From contig NZ_CAMLFE010000001.1 of the NCBI RefSeq assembly GCF_946479275.1, positions 248,001 to 312,000 on the forward strand: a stretch of 64,000 bases of DNA. Direction: 5' to 3'. The translations under genes were made by a program, and so were the position numbers. The notes beneath the pieces are model-generated. The model worked only from the letters and a program-made list of their open reading frames with translations, ran no database searches and had not been told where the DNA came from. The stretch is from an uncultured Bartonella sp. Lineage in GTDB: Bacteria; Pseudomonadota; Alphaproteobacteria; Rhizobiales; Rhizobiaceae. This document shows, one piece after another, positions 57,525-64,000 of this stretch. Positions within the stretch are counted from its first letter, which is position 1. The number at the start of each line of letters is the position of its first letter.

Positions 57525-59594
57525 TCATTCTGCCGCTTCTGTCAGTCGAGCTTTTGCAAGAGCTGAACACTCAGCCATTACAGCCGACGCACGGGCAATT
57601 GGGTTAGTCAAATAGAAATCTTTTATTAAAGATGAAAATGTTTGCTTGCCAAGTTTGACAGAATGCGAACCGAGCTTTGCTACCTCTTTGTAATCACCCG
57701 CTTTGATAGCGTTTATATTGGCCATATGCGGATAATTTTCGAACAGGTCTTTACGTAAGTCTGCAAGTGAATCAAACGGCAACTTGTGTCCCAAAACTTC
57801 TGATAAGGCTCTGATAATCGCCCAATCATCCTTGGCTTCACCTGGTGCAAATGCAGCACGTGCAGTCATCTGCACACGCCCCTCGGTATTGACATAAATG
57901 CCGGATTTTTCCGTATAGGCCGAAGCCGGCAAAATGACATCAGCGTTTTGCGCACCGTTGTCGCCATGACTACCAATATAGACAACAAAACCCTTCTTTT
58001 GGTCAAGATTTATCTCATCTGCTCCAAGAAGGAATAAAACCTCGGATGACTTGACGATATCTTCCGCGCCAAGTTTGGATGAAAAGCCGATATCCAGCCC
58101 ACCAACACGTGACGCTGCGGTTTGCAAAATACCCAAACCGTTCCATGTATCAGACACTGCTCCGACTTCATCACAAAGCTTTGCGATCGCCTTCAATATT
58201 GCTTCGCCGTTTTGACCAACCAATGCAGCTTGTCCGACCAGAATTAACGGTTTTTCAGCTTTTTTCAAAACTTCGAAAAACTCGTTCTTGCCATCAAGCA
58301 ATTGCGATAGCGTATCAGCGCCTGCACCAAGATAAGTGTAAGGATAGCGCAAATCCAACTTGTCTCCGATAAGACCAATCGGGAAATTGCCTTGCCGTTC
58401 ACGCTTGCGAATTCTTGCATTCATCACGGCCGCTTCAAAACGTGGATTGGAACCAATGATCATTAATGCATCAGCGGCTTCAATACCGGCAATTGTCGGA
58501 TTAAAAATATATGAAGAACGCCCCGTTTCGCTCGAGGGAACACTTCCATCCTGCCGACAATCCACAGCTGAAGAACCAAGAGACTTCAGCAACAGTTTTA
58601 GTGCATACATCTCTTCAACCGTCGCAAAATCGCCGGCAACAGCACCGATCTTATCATGCGACGCAAAATCGATAGCCGATTTTATTGCAGAGAATGCCTC
58701 GCCCCAACTTGCTTCGACCAGTTTTCCTCCTTTACGGACATAAGGCCGGTCAAGTCGTTGAGTACGCAAACCATCCCAAATAAAACGGGTTTTGTCCGAA
58801 ATCCACTCCTCGTTAATATCATCGTTGACCCTTGGCATAATGCGCATCACTTCGCGACCACGCGTGTCAACCCGAATAGCACTGCCCAACGCATCCATCA
58901 CATCAATCGTTTCCGTCTTAGTGAGTTCCCATGGACGAGCATGAAATGCGTAAGGACGAGACGTCAATGCGCCAACAGGACAAAGATCAATAATATTGCC
59001 CTGCAATTCAGACGTCATTGCCTGCTGAAGATAGGTTGTAATCTCCGCGTCTTCACCACGCCCTATCAATCCAAGTTCGGATATACCGGCGACTTCTGTG
59101 GTAAAACGAACACATCTTGTGCAGTGGATACAACGATTCATCACCGTTTTAACCAAAGGGCCGATGTATTTGTTTTCGACTGCCCGCTTATCCTCTTTAT
59201 AACGCGAAAAATCATGACCATAAGCCATAGCCTGATCTTGCAGGTCACATTCACCACCTTGATCACAAATAGGACAATCAAGCGGGTGATTGATAAGGAG
59301 AAATTCCATAACCCCTTCACGAGCTTTTTTTACCATCGGTGTGTTGGTAAACATTTCCGGAGGCTCGCCATTAGGACCAGGACGCAAATCACGGACGCCC
59401 ATTGCACAGGACGCTGTTGGCTTGGGCGGCCCGCCTTTCACTTCAACAAGGCACATGCGGCAATTGCCAGCGACCGAAAGACGTTCGTGAAAGCAGAACC
59501 GTGGAACCTCTGCGCCCGCTGCCTCTGCAGCCTGAAGAAGCGTGTAGTGATCCGGTACTTCGATCTCTTTTCCGTTAATTTTGATCTTCGCCAT
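57525..59594 (-). CDS. nuoG: NADH-quinone oxidoreductase subunit G
   Basis: Iron-sulfur subunit of the peripheral arm, 689 residues. The N-terminal [2Fe-2S] ligands are in CFHERLSVAGNCRMC near residue 34. The His/Cys N5 site is in HPLDCPICDQGGECDLQDQ near residue 98, and N4 ligands are in CIHCTRCVRF near residue 154. A molybdopterin-oxidoreductase-like domain follows from about residue 220. A long plus-strand frame opposite it (58656-59813) is a shadow. Confidence 0.97.
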   Translation of the reverse strand: MAKIKINGKEIEVPDHYTLLQAAEAAGAEVPRFCFHERLSVAGNCRMCLVEVKGGPPKPTASCAMGVRDLRPGPNGEPPEMFTNTPMVKKAREGVMEFLLINHPLDCPICDQGGECDLQDQAMAYGHDFSRYKEDKRAVENKYIGPLVKTVMNRCIHCTRCVRFTTEVAGISELGLIGRGEDAEITTYLQQAMTSELQGNIIDLCPVGALTSRPYAFHARPWELTKTETIDVMDALGSAIRVDTRGREVMRIMPRVNDDINEEWISDKTRFIWDGLRTQRLDRPYVRKGGKLVEASWGEAFSAIKSAIDFASHDKIGAVAGDFATVEEMYALKLLLKSLGSSAVDCRQDGSVPSSETGRSSYIFNPTIAGIEAADALMIIGSNPRFEAAVMNARIRKRERQGNFPIGLIGDKLDLRYPYTYLGAGADTLSQLLDGKNEFFEVLKKAEKPLILVGQAALVGQNGEAILKAIAKLCDEVGAVSDTWNGLGILQTAASRVGGLDIGFSSKLGAEDIVKSSEVLFLLGADEINLDQKKGFVVYIGSHGDNGAQNADVILPASAYTEKSGIYVNTEGRVQMTARAAFAPGEAKDDWAIIRALSEVLGHKLPFDSLADLRKDLFENYPHMANINAIKAGDYKEVAKLGSHSVKLGKQTFSSLIKDFYLTNPIARASAVMAECSALAKARLTEAAE

Positions 59595-59648
59595 TGTTAT
59601 TCCAGTCCGCGGAAAAACCGCTTAACCTTTAAAACTTCAATCCGTCTT

Positions 59649-60956
59649 TTATTCGGCTGCTTCCAAAGCAATATTCTTACTTTGAACAGCATTACGAGTA
59701 TAATCATCAATGCGTTTTTCAATTTCCGGGCGGAAATTTCTGATCAACGCTTGAACCGGCCAAGCCGCAGCATCACCCAAAGCACAAATCGTATGACCTT
59801 CAACATGTTTTGAGACGTCGAACAAAAGGTCGATTTCGCGTTTCTGCGCTCTACCTTCTACCATGCGCCCCAAAAGCCGCATCATCCAGCCGGTGCCTTC
59901 ACGGCACGGCGTACATTGTCCACAACTCTCATGCTTGAAAAATGCGGAAATACGCCAGATCGCTTTGATAATATCTGTCGACTTATCCATCACAATTGCA
60001 CCACCGGTACCGAATGATGACCCTATGGCTTTCATGCCGTCGAAATCCATGATTGCTTCAGGCATTTTTTCGCCTGGTACAACGGGACAGGATGCGCCAC
60101 CCGGTATAACCGCTAAAAGATTATCCCAACCGCCACGGATTCCGCCTGCGTGTTTTTCTATTAATTCGCGAAATGTTAGCCCCAAGCTCTCTTCGACAAC
60201 ACACGGTGTATTGACATGGCCGGAAAACATAAACAGCTTCGTCCCGACATTGTTAGGCCGACCAAAAGAAGAAAACCACGCAGCACCACGACGCAAAATC
60301 GTTGGTGAAACTGCAATTGATTCAACATTGTTCACTGTTGTGGGGCAACCATAGACACCCATATTGGCAGGAAAAGGCGGCTTCAGACGCGGTTGGCCTT
60401 TTTTACCTTCAAGACTCTCAAGAAGCGCTGTTTCTTCTCCACAGATATAGGCACCTGCTCCATGATGAACGATAATATCACAAGCATGCCCGTGTTTGGT
60501 TTTTTTACCAAGAAGCCCGGCATCATAGCATTCATCAATTGCAGCCTGTAAGGCCTCGCGTTCTCGGATATATTCGCCACGAACGTATATAAAGGCGGTA
60601 TGTGCGCCCATAGCAAAGGTTGCAATTACGCATCCCTCTATCAACGTATGAGGATCATGACGCAGTATCTCGCGATCCTTGCATGTGCCCGGCTCTGACT
60701 CATCGGCATTGACGACCAGATAGTGAGGACGTCCATCATCCTGTTTAGGCATAAATGACCACTTCATGCCTGTCGGGAAACCGGCACCGCCTCTCCCGCG
60801 CAAACCGGATGCTTTCATCTCGTTGATAATCCAGTCGCGTCCCTTTTCAAGAATGGCTTTTGTACCGTCCCAGCAGCCACGAGACATCGCGCCTTTAAGA
60901 GACTTGTCCTTTAAACCGTATATATTGGTGAAGATGCGATCACTATCAGCCAGCAT
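59649..60956 (-). CDS. nuoF: NADH-quinone oxidoreductase subunit F
   Basis: Binds NADH, FMN and [4Fe-4S] cluster N3. The Gly-rich NADH/FMN segment [13 protein letters not shown] lies near residue 54, [16 protein letters not shown] near residue 170, and the cluster ligands [10 protein letters not shown] near residue 350. The length of 435 residues is standard. Confidence 0.98.
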   Translation of the reverse strand: MLADSDRIFTNIYGLKDKSLKGAMSRGCWDGTKAILEKGRDWIINEMKASGLRGRGGAGFPTGMKWSFMPKQDDGRPHYLVVNADESEPGTCKDREILRHDPHTLIEGCVIATFAMGAHTAFIYVRGEYIREREALQAAIDECYDAGLLGKKTKHGHACDIIVHHGAGAYICGEETALLESLEGKKGQPRLKPPFPANMGVYGCPTTVNNVESIAVSPTILRRGAAWFSSFGRPNNVGTKLFMFSGHVNTPCVVEESLGLTFRELIEKHAGGIRGGWDNLLAVIPGGASCPVVPGEKMPEAIMDFDGMKAIGSSFGTGGAIVMDKSTDIIKAIWRISAFFKHESCGQCTPCREGTGWMMRLLGRMVEGRAQKREIDLLFDVSKHVEGHTICALGDAAAWPVQALIRNFRPEIEKRIDDYTRNAVQSKNIALEAAE

Positions 60957-61058
60957 TTCTCACCTTTTCCTTTGTTTCAATACGTTACTCAGTTTTTTTA
61001 AACTGACTTATTAATAGTCTTACAACTTTAATTTTTCAGTTTAACCTCAAGCAATATC

Positions 61059-61718
61059 TCACTCTTCCGCCTTCTTTGCGGATGACTTCCTCTTTGTCGT
61101 TTTTTGATCACCGTCCAACAATGCAGTAAGTCCAGTAATCGGCTCGGATGTTTTTCGACCATTTTGCGGGCCAACCGGAACAGACGCTCCATTGCCTGCC
61201 TCGAATGCATCAATGATTTCTTCCAGACGTTCAGGCGTTAAATCTTCGTAAGTATCCTTGAAGATCATCACCATAGGTGCATTTGCACAAGCACCCAAAC
61301 ATTCAACCTCTTCCCAGGAGAGCGTACCGTCTTTGTTGGTTTCAAATGGCGCTTCGTTGATCTTGTTTTTACAAACCTTGATCAGCTCTCCAGCACCTCT
61401 CAACATACAGGGTGTCGTTCCGCAAACTTGAACATGTGCTTTTGTACCAACAGGTTTGAGTTGGAATTGTGTATAGAATGTCGCTATTTCCAAAACCCTG
61501 ATATATGCCATAGAAAGCATATCGGCGACATACTCTATTGCTGCACGTGTTACCCACCCCTCTTGCTCCTGAGCTCGCATCAGCAACGGAATGACGGCAG
61601 ACCTTTGTCGTCCTTCAGGATATTTGGCAATAGTCTTCTCTGCCCATTTCAAGTTTTCCTTATTAAAGGAAAAAGAAGCAGGTTGAACGGCTTCGTTGGC
61701 AAGACGGCGCACAGTCAT
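61059..61718 (-). CDS. nuoE: NADH-quinone oxidoreductase subunit E
   Basis: Carries the [2Fe-2S] cluster N1a. The four ligands are in CGTTPC near residue 100 and CLGAC near residue 141. After the conserved domain (about residue 165) there is a roughly 50-residue tail rich in Lys, Ser and Thr ([15 protein letters not shown] at the end). Its ATG overlaps the nuoD stop (ATGA-type). About 100 bases separate it from nuoF, containing a small TCAGTTT/AAACTGA hairpin near 60989-61006. Confidence 0.96.
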   Translation of the reverse strand: MTVRRLANEAVQPASFSFNKENLKWAEKTIAKYPEGRQRSAVIPLLMRAQEQEGWVTRAAIEYVADMLSMAYIRVLEIATFYTQFQLKPVGTKAHVQVCGTTPCMLRGAGELIKVCKNKINEAPFETNKDGTLSWEEVECLGACANAPMVMIFKDTYEDLTPERLEEIIDAFEAGNGASVPVGPQNGRKTSEPITGLTALLDGDQKTTKRKSSAKKAEE

Positions 61719-62908
61719 CAGCGATCGACCTCCCCAAAAACAATATCAATAGAACCCAGAATTGCAGTGACATCCGCCAGCATATGGCCACGCGTTAGAA
61801 AGTCCATCGCCTGCAAATGAGCATAACCGGGGGCGCGTAATTTAACACGATAGGGCTTGTTTTTACCTTCTGAAACAAGATACACGCCAAATTCACCTTT
61901 AGGTGCTTCGACTGCAGCATAAACCTCACCCGCAGGAACATGAAAACCTTCAGAATAAAGCTTGAAATGGTGGATAAGTGACTCCATCGAACTTTTCATT
62001 GCCGCTCTTCTGGGCGGTGTCACCTTATGATCAACTGCCAGAACCGGACCGTCTTTTTCAGTGCTCAATAAACGTTCCACACATTGACGCATAATGCGTG
62101 CAGACTGACGCATTTCTTCCATACGAATCAAATAACGATCATAACAATCGCCATTTTTTCCGACCGGAATATCAAAGTCCATTTCGTCATAGCATTCATA
62201 GGGCTGGCTCTTGCGTAAATCCCACGGAACCCCGGCGCTCCGGATCATCACACCTGAAAAACCACGCACCCACGCATCTTCAATCTTGACTACACCGATA
62301 TCAACATTGCGTTGTTTAAAAATACGGTTCGGCGTAATAAGAGCGTCAAGTTTGTCCAAAGCAACCAGAAAAGGATCAATGAAATTTCCAATATCCTCAA
62401 CCAGCTTCTCCGGTAAATCCTGATGCACCCCACCTGGACGAAAATAATTCGCGTGCAACCTGGCTCCACAGGCACGTTCATAAAAAATCATAAGCTTTTC
62501 GCGCTGTTCAAACCCCCACAGCGGCGGTGTCAAAGCCCCGACATCCATAGCCTGTGTCGTGACGTTCAATAAGTGATTGAGAATGCGACCGATTTCGGAG
62601 AAAAGCACCCGAATGAGCTGACCGCGTTTCGGAACTTCAATGCCGAGCAATTTCTCTACTGCAAGTACAAACGCATGTTCCTGATTCATTGGAGCAACAT
62701 AATCCAACCGATCAAGGTACGGCGTCGCTTGCAAATAGGTTTTTGTTTCCATCAGTTTTTCGGTGCCACGGTGAAGAAGCCCGATATGAGGATCGACGCG
62801 TTCGACGATTTCCCCATCAAGCTCTAACACCATACGCAAAACACCATGTGCAGCAGGATGTTGCGGACCAAAATTTATATTAAAATTACGGACATTGACC
62901 TCAGCCAC
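61718..62908 (-). CDS. nuoD: NADH-quinone oxidoreductase subunit D
   Basis: 49-kDa subunit forming the quinone-reduction site with Nuo[23 protein letters not shown] near residue 12, [15 protein letters not shown] near residue 70 and the C-terminal region [14 protein letters not shown] are conserved. I chose the GTG at 62908 because the product then begins (M)[15 protein letters not shown] as in relatives, with GGAG 6 bases upstream. It gives 396 residues, the normal length. The frame extends to a TTG at 62941 without support. Its start overlaps a 39-codon ORF described separately. Confidence 0.95.
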   Translation of the reverse strand: MAEVNVRNFNINFGPQHPAAHGVLRMVLELDGEIVERVDPHIGLLHRGTEKLMETKTYLQATPYLDRLDYVAPMNQEHAFVLAVEKLLGIEVPKRGQLIRVLFSEIGRILNHLLNVTTQAMDVGALTPPLWGFEQREKLMIFYERACGARLHANYFRPGGVHQDLPEKLVEDIGNFIDPFLVALDKLDALITPNRIFKQRNVDIGVVKIEDAWVRGFSGVMIRSAGVPWDLRKSQPYECYDEMDFDIPVGKNGDCYDRYLIRMEEMRQSARIMRQCVERLLSTEKDGPVLAVDHKVTPPRRAAMKSSMESLIHHFKLYSEGFHVPAGEVYAAVEAPKGEFGVYLVSEGKNKPYRVKLRAPGYAHLQAMDFLTRGHMLADVTAILGSIDIVFGEVDR

Positions 62909-63020
62909 GACCAGCTCCTTTGCCTTGCTGCAATTGAACAATCACCCTGTCCATTACAGTAATAGGGTTTCGATCAAAATCACGACTATTCACACGCAAG
63001 AAGCGCACCCGAGACATCAT
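62901..63020 (-). CDS. Small ORF (39 residues) between nuoC and nuoD
   Basis: Unrecognised short protein, too short for usual gene calling. Its ATG at 63020 overlaps the nuoC stop (ATGA), and a strong GGAGGAG lies 4-6 bases upstream inside nuoC. A second ATG follows immediately at 63017. The TGA at 62901 lies just inside nuoD, whose GTG start it overlaps by 8 bases. The product is basic (seven Arg, one Lys, three Asp) with no membrane segment or signal peptide: it starts [16 protein letters not shown] and ends [11 protein letters not shown]. It may be a real coupling or leader peptide or a complex I accessory peptide. It could also be only a translational bridge. The function is unknown. Confidence 0.5.
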   Translation of the reverse strand: MMSRVRFLRVNSRDFDRNPITVMDRVIVQLQQGKGAGRG

Positions 63021-63628
63021 TTTGCTCCTCCGGCCTTCTCGTCGCCCGGCAGTACATAGTCTGTTCCTTCCCAAGGTGACATGAAATCGAAATTTCGCAT
63101 CTCCTGACGAAGTACAACCGGCTCATAAATAACCCGTTTCAATTCATTGTCATATCTGCATTCAACAAAACCCGATGTCGGAAAATCCTTGCGCAGTGGA
63201 TGCCCTTCGAAGCCGTAATCAGTTAAAATACGACGCAAATCCGGATGCCCCGAGAACAAGATGCCATACATGTCGTAAGCTTCTCTCTCATACCATTCCG
63301 CTCCCGGATAAACACTGCATGCAGAAGGCACGGGTGTGTCTTCATCGGTATGCACTTTTACGCGCAAACGCAAATTATGACGAGGAGACAACAAATGATA
63401 AACGACATCGAAGCGTCTTTCCCTCTCCGGAAAATCTACACCGCAAATGTCGACAAGGCCGACAAACTGGCAGTGTGAATCATCTTTAAGAAAAGAAAGG
63501 ACATCAATAATGGCGTCAAGTTTAGCTACAACAGTCAATTCGTTGTAAGCAAAAATAGACTCATCAATTACGCTCTCCAACCGTTCAGCGAGATAAGATT
63601 GTAATTCCTTAAGCGCTTCGCTATTCAT
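63017..63628 (-). CDS. nuoC: NADH-quinone oxidoreductase subunit C
   Basis: 30-kDa peripheral-arm subunit, 203 residues. The signature is the segment [19 protein letters not shown] followed by [24 protein letters not shown]. The ATG at 63628 has GGGAG about 7 bases upstream and lies 13 bases after nuoB; the frame extension to 63745 runs into nuoB and is rejected. Confidence 0.96.
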   Translation of the reverse strand: MNSEALKELQSYLAERLESVIDESIFAYNELTVVAKLDAIIDVLSFLKDDSHCQFVGLVDICGVDFPERERRFDVVYHLLSPRHNLRLRVKVHTDEDTPVPSACSVYPGAEWYEREAYDMYGILFSGHPDLRRILTDYGFEGHPLRKDFPTSGFVECRYDNELKRVIYEPVVLRQEMRNFDFMSPWEGTDYVLPGDEKAGGAK

Positions 63629-63641
63629 TACTTGCTCCCCC

Positions 63642-64000
63642 TCACCGCTCAATAGAACCGGTGCGACGTATCTTTTTTTGCAACAGCAAAACCCCATAAA
63701 GAAGAGCTTCTGCCGTTGGAGGACAGCCAGGAATATAAATATCAACTGGCACTATACGGTCACATCCACGCACAACAGAATAAGAGTAATGATAATACCC
63801 TCCTCCATTGGCACATGACCCCATAGAAATAACGTAGCGAGGTTCCGGCATCTGGTCGTAAACTTTACGCAATGCCGGTGCCATTTTGTTTGTCAAGGTT
63901 CCTGCGACCATCATCACATCTGATTGACGCGGTGAAGCACGCGGAGCGTAACCAAAACGTTCATTATCATAATGCGGCATTGAGCATTGCATTAATTCGA
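63642..64000 (-). CDS. nuoB: NADH-quinone oxidoreductase subunit B, truncated by window edge
   Basis: Carries [4Fe-4S] cluster N2, the electron donor to quinone. The frame is open to the right edge, so only about the last 119 residues are visible. The expected [19 protein letters not shown] (cluster Cys) and [13 protein letters not shown] (cluster Cys) blocks are present; the tandem CC ligand pair lies just outside. It is the first visible gene of the nuo run; nuoA should be beyond the edge. Confidence 0.96.
   Translation of the reverse strand, partial: ELMQCSMPHYDNERFGYAPRASPRQSDVMMVAGTLTNKMAPALRKVYDQMPEPRYVISMGSCANGGGYYHYSYSVVRGCDRIVPVDIYIPGCPPTAEALLYGVLLLQKKIRRTGSIER

Noticed and set aside
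58656..59813. Plus-strand 385-codon frame opposite nuoG and nuoF
   Set aside because: It is antisense to highly conserved complex I genes, its product is full of Arg, His, Cys and Phe in no recognisable domain, and it has no ribosome binding site. It is a frame shadow.
1..64000. CRISPR array, prophage, intact IS element, toxin-antitoxin or defence system
   Set aside because: No regularly spaced repeats, transposase or integrase motifs, or recognisable defence genes were found on either strand.

Overview
This window is a chromosomal segment of an AT-rich alphaproteobacterium of the order Rhizobiales/Hyphomicrobiales, most likely a Bartonella or close relative. The evidence is an IalB-family exported protein, an SOS box of the alphaproteobacterial GTTC-N7-GTTC type in front of lexA, RNase J next to birA and the nuo operon, the short prolyl-tRNA synthetase beside lolC-lolD, and a bacterial arginyl/leucyl-transferase (Bpt). 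The genus name comes from recalled family and gene-order resemblance, not from a database search.

Layout. 1-3.3 kb: ppk1 (5' end outside the window) and ppx, the polyphosphate pair. 3.3-3.8 kb: a very AT-rich gene-free stretch. 3.8-6.0 kb: pfkB-type sugar kinase and RNase D (minus strand), divergent from aspS. 8.0-11.6 kb: an unidentified exported protein and parC. 11.7-16.9 kb: minus-strand run lexA, rimO, bpt, a YrbL-like protein, queC, queF. 16.9-25.7 kb: the accessory part of the window, with a decayed gene-poor stretch, a TetR regulator, and a siderophore-iron uptake cassette (ABC ATPase, two permeases, binding protein, TonB-dependent receptor). 25.7-33.0 kb: minus-strand run rlpA, dacF-like, tmk, holB, metG, tatD, metallo-beta-lactamase fold hydrolase. 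33.6-38.7 kb: tRNA-Lys, gpt, ialB, an oligopeptide-binding protein and a DsbA/FrnE-type oxidoreductase. 38.8-47.2 kb: mfd, sdhE, azlCD, lolD, lolC, proS. 47.4-64 kb: rnj, birA and the respiratory complex I operon nuoB to nuoN, read on the minus strand and entering from the right edge.

Most genes are core housekeeping (DNA repair, tRNA charging, envelope, respiration). The siderophore cassette is the only clear accessory module: a closely packed ABC transporter followed by a receptor with its own candidate promoter and ending in a perfect 15-bp terminator hairpin. I found no CRISPR array, prophage, intact insertion sequence or toxin-antitoxin pair, and no large undescribed system.

The observations most worth checking are a 39-codon ORF with a strong ribosome binding site locked between nuoC and nuoD, a DacF-like penicillin-binding protein that lacks the KTG motif, the direct-repeat promoter of the TonB receptor, a long hairpin inside the nuo operon, and a frameshifted gene remnant beside lexA.
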